From the NCBI GenBank assembly GCA_018302335.1, contig JAGVZT010000003.1, positions 1-53,672 on the forward strand: a stretch of DNA of 53,672 bases. Reading direction: 5' to 3'. Position 1 is the first letter of the stretch, and each line of letters starts with the position of its first letter. Positions 24,788-33,157 of the stretch are shown in pieces. Origin of the DNA: Candidatus Woesearchaeota archaeon. GTDB taxonomy: Archaea; Nanobdellota; Nanobdellia; Woesearchaeales; JAGVZT01. The position numbers and the translations under genes were made by a program. The notes below the pieces were generated by a model that saw only the letters and a program-made list of their open reading frames with translations, made no database searches and was not told where the DNA came from.

Positions 24788-25639
24788 ATGGACCAGCCGA
24801 CCGACGAGGCAACCGAAGGGGCCAGTGAATCATCTCTCGACGACATCGCCGAGAAAGTGAAGGACGGCATCGGAAAGGGCGCCCAGACTATCGGCAGGGC
24901 CATCCAGGATGGCTACCAGAAGGTCGCCGATGCGGACCTTCCCGGAAAGGCGAGGGAGCTCGGCCAGAAGGTCGGCGATTCCATCGGCGCAGCGGACATC
25001 CCGGGCAAGGCGAAAGAGCTCGGAGCGAAGGCCCGTTCCCGGCTGCAGTCCCTCACCTCGACCGTGAGGAAGCGCGGCATCCAGGGCCTCGTCACCCCTC
25101 CGAAGGACCCGCAGATGCAGCTGGCAGAGCTCGTTTCCGACGTGGAGAGGCTGCTGGGATATGACGCTGGCGCGCAGCAGAACCCCGCGCTGGAGGGCAT
25201 GCAGTACGCCGTCCTCGTTGCTGGCGAGAGCGCAGAGGTGAACGCGCAGCTCGTGGAGACGCTCCTGGAGTACGCCGCGGCACGCGCGACCGACGCGTCG
25301 ATTCCCTATCGTGCGCTCCGCATCGACGGCTCCTACCGTGTGGGGAACGACATCCCGGCGTCGAACAAGGCGCTCGAGGCGCTGCTCGCCGAGGGGATGG
25401 ACCCCTCGAAGGCCAGCATCATCATCGTGGAGGACTTCGACCAGCGTTTTCGCGAGGAGAAGCAGGGCGGGCTTCCGGACTGGATGAACAAGGCTGCGCT
25501 CAAGTGCCTCACCAACAAGGTGTGGCAGCAGGGCAAGGCCAGCAACTACCGAGGGAACTGGCTCCTCATCGCGACCACTGCCGCGCCATCGGAGATGCCC
25601 TACGGCACCAGGGAGAATCTCTTCCAGAAACTCATCTAG
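24788..25639 (+). CDS. Degenerate AAA-like protein with amphipathic repeats
   Basis: Residues 15-95 form LEA/apolipoprotein-like amphipathic helices with an internal repeat (ADLPGKARELGQKVGDSIG, then AADIPGKAKELGAKARS). Residues 125-283 align by eye with the AAA+ ATPase at 31240. LLAEGMDPSKASIIIVEDFD (about 199-218) matches MLNEGMDPNGIGIITIEDVD there, and NYRGNWLLIATTAA matches QYWGNWLILATTNR (sensor 1). The Walker A position reads VAGESAEVNAQ instead of GPGTGKT, and the protein ends soon after sensor 1 with no lid domain, so it is a pseudo-ATPase. ATG 24788 follows GAGGTG; a GTG at 24776 is an alternative. The TAG stop lies in CTAG shared with the convergent gene. Confidence 0.75.
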   Translation: MDQPTDEATEGASESSLDDIAEKVKDGIGKGAQTIGRAIQDGYQKVADADLPGKARELGQKVGDSIGAADIPGKAKELGAKARSRLQSLTSTVRKRGIQGLVTPPKDPQMQLAELVSDVERLLGYDAGAQQNPALEGMQYAVLVAGESAEVNAQLVETLLEYAAARATDASIPYRALRIDGSYRVGNDIPASNKALEALLAEGMDPSKASIIIVEDFDQRFREEKQGGLPDWMNKAALKCLTNKVWQQGKASNYRGNWLLIATTAAPSEMPYGTRENLFQKLI

Positions 25640-26379
25640 TCCTGGTCATCCGGCGTGGCATGAGGGCTCACGAGTTCGCGGTACAGCGCCGCAGGAACGG
25701 TGCTGCCCGCTGCCACCGCATCCTGGACGCGGGTCACCATCGGCTGCACGGCGGAGCGATAGAACGCACGGACAGGCTCCACGATGCGCTGCCTGACCTG
25801 GCTGCGGAGCCACCAGCCGGTCTCGAAGTAGATGGTCCCGCTCGGCGTGCCCTGCGAGTACAGCCAGAGACGGCGGACCAAGTCCCCCGCGTAGAGCACG
25901 GGATTCACGATGGCGATGGTGTGCGCGAGCTGCTGCGGGAATTCCAGGAGCCTCGGTACATGAACGCCGAGAAGGCTGATGAGCGCTGTCGCCCCCAGGC
26001 CGTAGGTAAGCGAGAACGCGAGCGAGTTCCTGGTGTAGCTCAGCGGGTCTTCCTTCTCTCCCATCTCTGCCTCCAGATACGAAGCGGCGCTGCTCATCAC
26101 CTCGCCGGAAGTGGAACCCACCCATGAGCGCACATAGAAACCCAGCAGCGGCTTCAGCAGGAAGTCCATCGGCCGCTTCAGATACTTCTCGACAATCCGC
26201 TCCAGCAGCGGCATCTGGGAATAATCCCGCGCGTCGATGGTGCGCGTGTGCTTGAGCAGCGCGACCATCTGCCGCATCGCCCATCCTGGCCTCTGCCCAA
26301 GTGGCTCTACAGGTGCTTCGAGAATGCTCTCAAGATTGCTCTCGAGGGACTCTTGCTCAAGATTTCCAGTCGCCGCCAC
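25636..26379 (-). CDS. Membrane-associated protein, 247 aa, inside the AAA cluster
   Basis: Unrecognised. An acidic N-terminus (NLEQESLESNLESILEAPVEP) is followed by hydrophobic segments near residues 70-95, 125-145 (SLTYGLGATALISLLGV) and 155-180. The GTG at 26379 follows GGGAGGGGG and lies 37 bp from the TATA (TTATATATC, 26411-26420). Upstream candidate codons run through the promoter. A CCCT-GTTCA-AGGG palindrome at 26387-26399 covers the expected transcription start. It lies between the two plus-strand parts of the cluster on the opposite strand and shares its stop CTAG with the pseudo-ATPase gene. Confidence 0.6.
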   Translation of the reverse strand: MAATGNLEQESLESNLESILEAPVEPLGQRPGWAMRQMVALLKHTRTIDARDYSQMPLLERIVEKYLKRPMDFLLKPLLGFYVRSWVGSTSGEVMSSAASYLEAEMGEKEDPLSYTRNSLAFSLTYGLGATALISLLGVHVPRLLEFPQQLAHTIAIVNPVLYAGDLVRRLWLYSQGTPSGTIYFETGWWLRSQVRQRIVEPVRAFYRSAVQPMVTRVQDAVAAGSTVPAALYRELVSPHATPDDQD

Positions 26380-26386
26380 GCCCCCT

Positions 26387-26400
26387 CCCTGTTCAAGGGG
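26387..26400. promoter_or_regulatory. Operator-like palindrome at predicted transcription start
   Basis: CCCT-GTTCA-AGGG overlaps the start site expected about 26 bp from the minus-strand TATA at 26411-26420. A similar CCCCT-GTCGA-AGGGG covers the predicted start of the gene at 47852-48445, which also encodes a small membrane protein. Confidence 0.35.
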
Positions 26401-26455
26401 ACTGGAGAGTGATATATAAGCCTTCCCACGCCGGTTTGCAGGAAAAGCGAGACGT

Positions 26456-26524
26456 CGGCCGCGTTGCTGAGAAGCATCGGCATGCCTACGAGGCCACTCG
26501 GAAATCCCGACGGCGTGGCGGTCG
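26456..26524 (-). repeat. Dispersed promoter-upstream repeat, complete copy
   Basis: Left end CGGCCGCGTTGCTGAGAAGC, then ATCGGCATGCCTACGAGGCC, ACTCGGAAATCC and right end GGCGTGGCGGTCG. On the minus strand the order matches the family. Left edge about 40 bp from the TATA of the minus gene ending at 25636. Confidence 0.85.
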
Positions 26525-26729
26525 AAGAATCTGAGGGCTTCCAGGGAGCCCCGTGCGGGAAAGGCTACCGACGAAAGGGAGCGCATCACAGTATTTACAG
26601 TATTTTTTTCCACTTGCCAATAAAAAACTTTAAATAGCGACTTCGGTTGCCTGCACACGGCCGCAGTCGGCCATGCACGGGGGGGAGTGGCGCATCTGCC
26701 GCATCTATCCGCGCTGGGGGGGACGCACG
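26525..26729 (+). promoter_or_regulatory. Promoter and long leader of the main AAA operon
   Basis: Between the repeat and ATG 26730 lie a duplicated T-rich segment (CAGTATTTACAGTATTTTTT, near 26590-26608) and a TATA, CTTTAAATAG (26629-26638). Transcription should start near 26659, where a hairpin GGCCG-CAGT-CGGCC (26659-26672) begins. Two G-runs follow (26679-26685 and 26716-26722); the second is well placed as Shine-Dalgarno for ATG 26730. An in-frame ATG at 26673 directly after the hairpin would give a protein 19 residues longer. Confidence 0.5.
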
Positions 26730-27629
26730 ATGACAGACGAAGACAACGGAGGCTACGAGAAGGAGCTCTCCGAGGCTGTTGAGCGGCTCGCAACTGAACA
26801 GGACCCGAAGGAGGCCGAGGAAGAGGAGCCGAAGCCCAAACGACGCTCCCCCCTGGACGGCTTTGCGGACGAGACTGCCATCGCCGCCAAGGACATCGGC
26901 GTGGAGCTTGTGGGGACCGTGCTCGGCGCCGCGCGGGAATGGACGCTCTTCACCGCAGACCCTGAACACTATCTCAACAAGAAGCGCACGGCGTTCGCCA
27001 CCTTCAAGAAGCGGCTCCGCCGGGGGGCGAAGAAGACCGCGCAGAGCGTCGGAGACGGCGCGAAGGACCTCGTCTCCGGAGCCAAGGAGACCGTCGTTGG
27101 CGCGCAGCGGCGCGTCACCGACTCCGCGAAGGAGCTCGGCTACAATCTCAAGGAGAAGGGTCTCGGAGGGGTCGCGAGCGAACTCGTGACATCGACCGGA
27201 GAAGGCCTCGAAAAGACCGTCGCTTCGGTGAGCGAGAGCCAGCTGGCCACCCCGGATGACCTGTACGTGTCAGGCATCGAGAACATCATCGGCCGGTACC
27301 TTCCGGAGCAGGTGCGCAAGAGCGCAGCGGTGGAGGTGCGCACCTTCGTCGCCGCCCTGCAGTCGGACACCGATGCGTTCCCGCTCGACCTCAATATCGG
27401 CAAGGGCGGCAAGAGGAACGAGCTGACGCGGAAGAAGCTGCTCGAGGACTTCGTCGGCTACAGCACCACGAAGGTGGACGAGCTTCTCTACCACCTGAAA
27501 CTGCGCCGGGGAGACTTCACCAGCGACCCCGACCCGACACTCACGCGGAACGAGATACTCGTGCTCGAAGGCCCGGTCGGAGGCCGCATCGCCGCGGTGC
27601 GCGACGCCTACATCCGAGGGAAACCATGA
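26730..27629 (+). CDS. Amphipathic-repeat protein, 299 aa, paralogue of the next gene
   Basis: An acidic N-terminus (residues 1-40) is followed by basic and hydrophobic helices. A stretch with 11-residue-like periodicity (GAKKTAQSVGDGAKDLVSG, then AKETVVGAQRRVTDSAKELG; residues 95-140) resembles LEA/apolipoprotein helices that lie on membranes. Residues 185-299 form a helical domain homologous to the C-terminal half of the next protein: LYVSGIENIIGRYL against LIVDGIDARIGEYG, DTDAFPLDLNIG against DTQALPLDLGYG, and DFTSDPDPTLTRNEIL against NFFEDPDPTLRRKTLD. The stop overlaps the next ATG (ATGA). Confidence 0.7.
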   Translation: MTDEDNGGYEKELSEAVERLATEQDPKEAEEEEPKPKRRSPLDGFADETAIAAKDIGVELVGTVLGAAREWTLFTADPEHYLNKKRTAFATFKKRLRRGAKKTAQSVGDGAKDLVSGAKETVVGAQRRVTDSAKELGYNLKEKGLGGVASELVTSTGEGLEKTVASVSESQLATPDDLYVSGIENIIGRYLPEQVRKSAAVEVRTFVAALQSDTDAFPLDLNIGKGGKRNELTRKKLLEDFVGYSTTKVDELLYHLKLRRGDFTSDPDPTLTRNEILVLEGPVGGRIAAVRDAYIRGKP

Positions 27630-28330
27630 CGGACACGTATACCGCTGACGACCGCTGGAAGGACTACCTGAAGAAGTTCCTCATCATCACGGTCGGCGGT
27701 GCCCTCGCGAGCAGGGCCATCCGCGCGGTCGCGAAGAAGGTCAAGGAGGAAGTCCAGGGCGTCGATGTGAACCAGCTCATCAATGACCCGAAGGCCGAGG
27801 CGAAGCGCCTCGGCGAGAAGTGGAAGAAGGAGAGCGAGGAGGGCATCGCCACCCTGAAGGGGGACGCGGCCCGGGCAAGGAAGCGAGGCCTCGCCGGCAT
27901 CGTCAGCGACGAGGTCGACCGCATCAGGTCCTCTGCCCAGGATGTCCTCTGCAGCCTGGTGGAGGAGCGCTACCCTTTCCCCGCTGAGCTCATCGTGGAC
28001 GGGATTGACGCGCGCATAGGCGAGTACGGCGGCGCCCGGGTGACGCGGGAGCAGGCAGACCTGGTCCGGTCATTCTACCGGAGGCTGTCCCAGGATACCC
28101 AGGCCCTGCCGCTCGACCTCGGGTACGGGGAGGAGAACGCCGACGTGCGAAGGGAGATACTCACGGCATTCGTCGGCCTCGCGACGACTGACCCCTCCAA
28201 GGTTCTTGAACGGCTTGAGGTTGCGGTGACGAAGAATTTCTTTGAGGATCCGGACCCCACGCTGAGGAGAAAGACGCTCGATGCCATGAGGCTGTATGCT
28301 GACCGCATAGGGGGTAAGGACGATGAGTGA
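27626..28330 (+). CDS. Paralogue of the preceding protein, 234 aa
   Basis: Residues 1-100 have one hydrophobic segment (FLIITVGGALASRAIRAV) and charged amphipathic helices. Residues 108-234 repeat the helical domain of the preceding gene product with the conserved phrases DTQALPLDLGYG and EDPDPTLRRK. Unknown function; tandem duplication within the operon. ATG 27626 overlaps the previous stop by 4 bases and the end overlaps the next gene by 8, so translation is coupled. Confidence 0.7.
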   Translation: MTDTYTADDRWKDYLKKFLIITVGGALASRAIRAVAKKVKEEVQGVDVNQLINDPKAEAKRLGEKWKKESEEGIATLKGDAARARKRGLAGIVSDEVDRIRSSAQDVLCSLVEERYPFPAELIVDGIDARIGEYGGARVTREQADLVRSFYRRLSQDTQALPLDLGYGEENADVRREILTAFVGLATTDPSKVLERLEVAVTKNFFEDPDPTLRRKTLDAMRLYADRIGGKDDE

Positions 28331-28691
28331 TGACAGGGATGCCGAGCGGAGAGTGTACCGGGACCTTGAGCAGCGCGCGAGCGAGGACGCAGAGGACACG
28401 GAGCGGAAAGAGAAAGGCGCCTTTGCCACGAAGCTTGAGGAGGTCAGCAAGGAAATCGAAGGCCTCGCCGGGGACGGCGGCTCGCTGGCCACCTACATGG
28501 GCGTCGGAGCGGGAATGGGCCTCCTCGGAGACTACCTCCTGCCCGTGCGCAATCTTCCTATCATTGGGCCTGTCTCGCGGAAGGTCATGACCGCAGGGGG
28601 CGCGCTCTTCGGTGCGCGCGTGTGGTACAAGAAACGAGACCAGATCAAGCGCAGGCGGAAGACGGACGATGACAAGCCGTCGTACGAGTAG
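28323..28691 (+). CDS. Small membrane-associated protein, 122 aa
   Basis: An acidic helical N-terminus (residues 1-55) leads to a glycine-rich hydrophobic part (YMGVGAGMGLLGDYLLPV, then VMTAGGALFGARVWY) and a strongly basic tail (KKRDQIKRRRK). The GxxxG/GxGxG spacing fits packing helices in a membrane. Starts inside the end of the previous gene. No family recognised. Confidence 0.65.
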   Translation: MSDDRDAERRVYRDLEQRASEDAEDTERKEKGAFATKLEEVSKEIEGLAGDGGSLATYMGVGAGMGLLGDYLLPVRNLPIIGPVSRKVMTAGGALFGARVWYKKRDQIKRRRKTDDDKPSYE

Positions 28692-28702
28692 GAGGGGGGA
28701 CC

Positions 28703-29062
28703 ATGGCAGAAGAAGAGAAGGATGCATATCAGTCCCAGATGGGCAATCTGGAGAGGACGCTCCAGCGCGCCGGGGATAAGAAGGAAGGCACCAGGGCTCC
28801 GGGCAAGCTCGAGCAGTTCGAGCAGTCCATCGAGGACACCATTGAGCAGCGCGTGGGAGAAGGAGCCAGTCCGTACGTCACCGCAGGCGCGCACATGGCT
28901 GCCGGCGGGGGCATCGGGGCGCTCGCGGGCAGCGTCATCCCCTTCGTGGGCACAGCAATCGGCGGCGTCGCAGGAGCTGGCTTCGGCCTGTACACCTACC
29001 TGAAGAACCGCTCGCGGCGCCAGAAGAAGGAAGCACTGTACAACAAGGACAAGGGGGAGTGA
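28703..29062 (+). CDS. Glycine-zipper membrane protein, 119 aa
   Basis: The N-terminal 65 residues are charged and helical. A glycine zipper follows (AAGGGIGALAGSVIPFVG, then TAIGGVAGAGFGLYTYLK; residues 72-108), and the tail is basic (NRSRRQKKE). Glycine zippers of this kind form tightly packed membrane helices or oligomers. ATG 28703 follows GGAGGGGGGA. It resembles the preceding protein in plan (charged helix, glycine-rich hydrophobic hairpin, basic tail). Confidence 0.65.
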   Translation: MAEEEKDAYQSQMGNLERTLQRAGDKKEGTRAPGKLEQFEQSIEDTIEQRVGEGASPYVTAGAHMAAGGGIGALAGSVIPFVGTAIGGVAGAGFGLYTYLKNRSRRQKKEALYNKDKGE

Positions 29063-29064
29063 CC

Positions 29065-30177
29065 ATGGTAGAAGAACTTGAGAAAGAGCTTGGCGGCATG
29101 GAGGAGCACTTCAGCAAGGTCTTCGGACAGGAGCACGCATCCCAGGTGAGTGAGGCGCTCGCCTTCGGGCAGAAGATCAGCGAGGAGGATTCCATCCAGG
29201 AGCTGGAGAAGATCACCCAGGACCTCGACGGCATCAAGGGGATGGTCTCCGAATACCTCACCAGAGCCCTGACCTGGAAGGAGCAGCTGAACATCAGCGG
29301 GAAGGTCAACGAGTGGAATCCCCTGCAGCGCGTGCTGCAGCAGGTCAAGGCCATGGTGGGCCTCAGGGAAGGATTCCAGAGCATGCCCCTCTCGGAGCAG
29401 CTCAACTTCCTGTTCTACGACTTCGAGAAGTATGCAGGAGCGCTGAGCGGCATCCGCGACGAGGCGGCGGACAAGGTCCAGAGCGCAGACAAGTACGTCA
29501 CGCAGCTCCGGTCGCAAATCAAGGAAGCGGTGCCGATGATGCGCCAGGCAGAGAAGGAAGTGACCGAGGTGCAGGCCGAGCGGGAGGCTCTCGAGGCGAA
29601 GCTCAGCCAGGAGCTCTCCATCGAGGACAAGGTCCAGCTCCAGGAGGATCACGACACCCTCATGGCGACATGGGATGCCGCGGACCAGCGGCTCCGCGAC
29701 ACCACGTACACCTACCTGCTCTCGCAGAACCTCGTGGATGCCATCCGTGCCTACCGCCAGAACCTGAAAATTCTGGCCAAAGAGGCGGACAAGATGCTGT
29801 ACGACCTGAACCTCACCACGAACAGCCTCAGGCCCTTCATGGGAACGGTGGTGAGCGGCGCCCGCATCGCAGAGGTCCTCACCAATACCCTGGAGAGCTA
29901 CAAGGTGCTGCGCGATACCCTGAACCCGGTGCTCATGCGCACCGCGGACATCGGGGCCATCATGCAGACCGCGCGCGAGAAGACCATGGACGGCACCGTC
30001 GTGAACCAGGAGACCATCGACCACCTGAAAGAGACGGCCCTGCGCGCAGAGGTGCTGGGAAACGCGCGTACCATCGAGAGGCTGAGGGAGGCCAGAAGGC
30101 TGCTTCAGGAGCACGGCATCAAGGTGGAGGGACTCGGCGGAGACGAGCCGTACACCCCGCCTCCCCCGGAGAGCTAG
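29065..30177 (+). CDS. Coiled-coil protein, 370 aa
   Basis: Almost entirely helical with long heptad regions at about residues 130-205 (IKEAVPMMRQAEKEVTEVQ, then AEREALEAKLSQEL) and further helices to residue 330; the C-terminal tail is Pro-rich (YTPPPPES). The segment from about 205 to 320 (LSQNLVDAIRAYRQNLKILA, and SYKVLRDTLNPVLMRTADI) faintly recalls the helical TelA 'toxic anion resistance' family, but I am not confident. ATG 29065 follows GGGGGAG; a GTG at 29059 overlapping the previous stop is an alternative. Confidence 0.65.
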   Translation: MVEELEKELGGMEEHFSKVFGQEHASQVSEALAFGQKISEEDSIQELEKITQDLDGIKGMVSEYLTRALTWKEQLNISGKVNEWNPLQRVLQQVKAMVGLREGFQSMPLSEQLNFLFYDFEKYAGALSGIRDEAADKVQSADKYVTQLRSQIKEAVPMMRQAEKEVTEVQAEREALEAKLSQELSIEDKVQLQEDHDTLMATWDAADQRLRDTTYTYLLSQNLVDAIRAYRQNLKILAKEADKMLYDLNLTTNSLRPFMGTVVSGARIAEVLTNTLESYKVLRDTLNPVLMRTADIGAIMQTAREKTMDGTVVNQETIDHLKETALRAEVLGNARTIERLREARRLLQEHGIKVEGLGGDEPYTPPPPES

Positions 30178-30179
30178 TC

Positions 30180-31262
30180 GTGGAGGGGACGGACCTCCTC
30201 GACGATACCACGTTCCGCCTTGAGGGCGAAGAGAAAAGGGGATACCTGCAGGCGCTCGACGCGCGGCTCGCGGCGCTCTCCAGGGCGGAGATGCCTATCG
30301 GAGAAGAGCTGGAAGGAATCCGGGCATTCCTGGAAGCGGTGGGACAGGGAGACGACAGCGTCACCTTCTACCGCCTCGATTCGGGATTCCCGGACTATTT
30401 CGAGGTGATGAAGCTGCTCGCAGAGAAAGGGGAGGCTCTCAGGCGCATGGAGGACCTCAACGAGGAGTTGCGCATCGGCCTCCTTGCCCCGAGAGGGCGG
30501 GAGCCGGAAGGCACCCTGGCCGAGCGAGCGAGACGCGCCACGGGAACGAACGCCATGTACCTCGCGAAGACTCTGGAAAGGCAGCTTGACGAGGCCGCGC
30601 AGGGCAAGCGGCAATCCCTTGACCTGGAGGGTCTCGCGAGAAGGAGGAAGAGCGCGCTGCTCTACAGGGAGCTCGCGAGCGGGAGCTACCTTGTGGATGC
30701 GGGCCTCGAAGAGGCTCTGGGCGGCAGCGGAACGCTCTCGCTTTCGCGCACCTCCGGGAAGCGGCTGGACTGGAGCAGGGAGCAAGCGCTACTCCGCCTG
30801 ACCATCGCCGGCTTCGACCCTGCGAGCAGGCTCTTCCTGAAGCACGAGGTGGACATCAAGGTGCCCAGGCGCAAGGAGCGCGAGGTGCTCGACTCCGGTG
30901 CGGTGTCCTCCCAGGCAAGGCGGAATCTTGCCCTCCTCTTCGGGCTGAGCAGCCAGGACGCGTTCCTCGCTGCAAGCGCTCACTGGAATCCTGTACGCAG
31001 TGCGCTCTACGCAATCGGCCCGTTCTACAGCGGGCACTCCCGTCGGGCAGAGAAGATTCCCGAATCCGTGCTCTCTCATGTCATCGCCGGAGGGACCCTT
31101 CTGGCGGCCAGCGCCTCCACTGCGCTGAGCGCTGAGGACGCGCACAGCACTCATTATATGGTGCCATCCCCAGATATTGAGGGCCTGCCGTCGCTGCTGA
31201 AGGAAGAAGGCATATCCGCGCTCGTCTACACGCCGTGGGGTGAGATCTTTGCCAGCATCTGA
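30180..31262 (+). CDS. Unrecognised 360-aa protein of the AAA operon
   Basis: Soluble and mostly helical up to residue 200, then more strand-like (LRLTIAGFDPASRLFLKHEV). The last 60 residues contain a small hydrophobic part (VIAGGTLLAASASTALSAE). No family recognised. GTG 30180 comes three bases after the previous stop (TAG 30175-30177), with GGAGAG at 30168-30173. Its end overlaps the putative GTG start of the AAA+ ATPase gene by 23 bases, so the two are probably coupled. Confidence 0.65.
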   Translation: MEGTDLLDDTTFRLEGEEKRGYLQALDARLAALSRAEMPIGEELEGIRAFLEAVGQGDDSVTFYRLDSGFPDYFEVMKLLAEKGEALRRMEDLNEELRIGLLAPRGREPEGTLAERARRATGTNAMYLAKTLERQLDEAAQGKRQSLDLEGLARRRKSALLYRELASGSYLVDAGLEEALGGSGTLSLSRTSGKRLDWSREQALLRLTIAGFDPASRLFLKHEVDIKVPRRKEREVLDSGAVSSQARRNLALLFGLSSQDAFLAASAHWNPVRSALYAIGPFYSGHSRRAEKIPESVLSHVIAGGTLLAASASTALSAEDAHSTHYMVPSPDIEGLPSLLKEEGISALVYTPWGEIFASI

Positions 31263-33156
31263 AGCCGGCTTTGCCCTGAAGGATGATGAATACCAGCGCA
31301 ACATGCGGATTGCCGAGGACAAGTGCAGGGCCCTCAAGCTGCACGACATCATCCACAGCAACTACCGCAGCGGCGATGTGTACTCCTCGGGCCTGAAGAA
31401 CATCAAGTACCGCTTCTCCCTCATGGAAGCCGCGGTGATGGATGCGGTCACCAGCGGCGCGGCGGTCTTCATGACCCTGCGGGACCAGCTCGAACTCAGC
31501 GCCCTCGGGGACGCGCAGCGCGCCGCAAGGGGACTGGACGAGCGCGAGCAGCGGTTCGTCACCCTCTCCGCGCTCTACGCGGGCTGCGCGGAATCTGCGG
31601 CGACGCTGGAGCAGCATCTCGGCGGAGAGCGCCTTTTCGAGAATATGCGCGAAGGCTACCGCACCCATGTCTGGGGCACCGCGAACCAGCCCTTCACCCT
31701 TGCGGACGACAAGGAGGCCCTGCGCGACAGCGTGCTGAAGCTCTATGTCGAGAAGCTGGTCATCAAGCAGGGGGTGATGGAGAAGGTCCTCACCCTCAAC
31801 GGGAACGCGCCGGACAAGAATCTCGGGGCGCTCACCCATGCCTTCTACCAGTCCCTGCTCGACCACCTCGACATGGTCCGGAAGAGCGACGAATACAAGG
31901 ACCTCGAATCGATGTTTTCTCTTGCGCTGGAGCTGCCGCACACCAGGCTCTCGGGATTCTCCCGGCCGCAGTCCCTGGTGAAGCCCGAGGAGGGCGGTTT
32001 CCAGCTAGACGTCACCTGGGAGGATATCATCGGGAACGACGAGGCGAAGGAGCTCCTGAAATCAACGATAGAGAACCTCTTCCGCTACGACCCGAAGACG
32101 CGCACCAATCTCTTCCTCAAGGTCGGCGGGAAGATGCCCCGCACGGTCCTCCTGTATGCAGGCCCGGGAACGGGAAAGACCATGACCCTGAAAGCGGCCA
32201 TCCGCTACGCCCATGAGATGGCGGAGCGCACGGGCAAGCCGCTCCATGTCGTAGAAGTCTCGCAGCTCTTCAAGGACAAATATGTCGGCGAATCCCAGAA
32301 GAAGCTCGACGAGATGCTCAACGAGGGGATGGACCCCAACGGCATCGGCATCATCACCATTGAGGACGTCGACGCGCTGTTCATGAACAGGAGCGGCGAG
32401 GACACGAGCGGCGGGAGCTCCGAGGTCAACGCCCTGCAGACCATCCTCAACAAGCTGGAGGGCGTCCGCACGCAGTACTGGGGCAACTGGCTCATCCTGG
32501 CGACCACCAACCGTGCGCACGGCACCGACAAGGCCCTGAAGGAGCGCCTGGCGCGGACGCGGGTGTACTGCCCTGGCGCGCAGACCGAGGAGGAGTTCAC
32601 CCGGCTCATCAAAGGTCTCTCGAAGCCCGCCCTGGACGCGGGGTACTTCACCATCACCCCCAAGGAGGAGAAAGAGGCCGCGAAGCTGTGCGTTGAGTTC
32701 GGCTACCACGGAAGGATTATCCGCAACGCCGTCGAATCCCTGCTCACTAGGGCGGGCATCTTCGAGCTCGGGGACGAGCTGCTGCTGGAGAGCGACGAGG
32801 AGAAGTTCCGGCAGGCGGTGCTCCAGAAGTTCAAGCCGATACGCGGCACGGACCTCCTGGAATCCCTCCGCAAGGCGGCCGAGGACGACGAGCGGGAAGC
32901 GCAGTACGACATGGAGGAGCGCACCAAGGCGGCCGCGGAGCGCTGGTACGTCCAGCGGAAGGCGGACATCATCGCGAACAAGCGCTTCTCGAAGGAAGAG
33001 TCGCAGGAGATGATAAGCACGCTGGACAAGCTCAAGGAGGACGGCAAGCTCCAGGAGTATCTCAAGCAGGTCCGCGACGAGGTCGTGGAGGAGCTCGAGG
33101 AGAAGGTCCGCGAGCTGCGGGAAGAGAACGAGAGGCTCAAGAAGAAAAAGAAGTAG
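31240..33156 (+). CDS. AAA+ ATPase with C-terminal coiled coil
   Basis: The only complete ATPase of the cluster. Residues 1-240 are a helical N-terminal domain of unknown type. The AAA module follows: ITWEDIIG-type entry (VTWEDIIGNDEAKELLK), Walker A GPGTGKT at 308-314, Walker B IITIEDVD ending near 378, sensor 1 LILATTN near 418-424, a finger region LKERLARTRVY, then a lid helical domain. Residues 545-638 are a charged coiled coil ending in a poly-Lys run. Classical AAA subfamily features (CDC48/FtsH/katanin) are partly present, but no protease or second ATPase domain is seen. GTG 31240 lies inside the previous gene; ATG 31303 is an alternative start without a clear Shine-Dalgarno. Confidence 0.88.
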   Translation: MRSLPASEAGFALKDDEYQRNMRIAEDKCRALKLHDIIHSNYRSGDVYSSGLKNIKYRFSLMEAAVMDAVTSGAAVFMTLRDQLELSALGDAQRAARGLDEREQRFVTLSALYAGCAESAATLEQHLGGERLFENMREGYRTHVWGTANQPFTLADDKEALRDSVLKLYVEKLVIKQGVMEKVLTLNGNAPDKNLGALTHAFYQSLLDHLDMVRKSDEYKDLESMFSLALELPHTRLSGFSRPQSLVKPEEGGFQLDVTWEDIIGNDEAKELLKSTIENLFRYDPKTRTNLFLKVGGKMPRTVLLYAGPGTGKTMTLKAAIRYAHEMAERTGKPLHVVEVSQLFKDKYVGESQKKLDEMLNEGMDPNGIGIITIEDVDALFMNRSGEDTSGGSSEVNALQTILNKLEGVRTQYWGNWLILATTNRAHGTDKALKERLARTRVYCPGAQTEEEFTRLIKGLSKPALDAGYFTITPKEEKEAAKLCVEFGYHGRIIRNAVESLLTRAGIFELGDELLLESDEEKFRQAVLQKFKPIRGTDLLESLRKAAEDDEREAQYDMEERTKAAAERWYVQRKADIIANKRFSKEESQEMISTLDKLKEDGKLQEYLKQVRDEVVEELEEKVRELREENERLKKKKK

Positions 33157-33157
33157 G

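Noticed and set aside
29313-30179. Long plus-strand frame upstream of the gene at 30180
   Set aside because: The frame is open but low in hydrophobic residues and rich in Arg/Gly/His, as in shadow frames; the coiled-coil gene at 29065 explains the region. Only the part from GTG 30180 is accepted.
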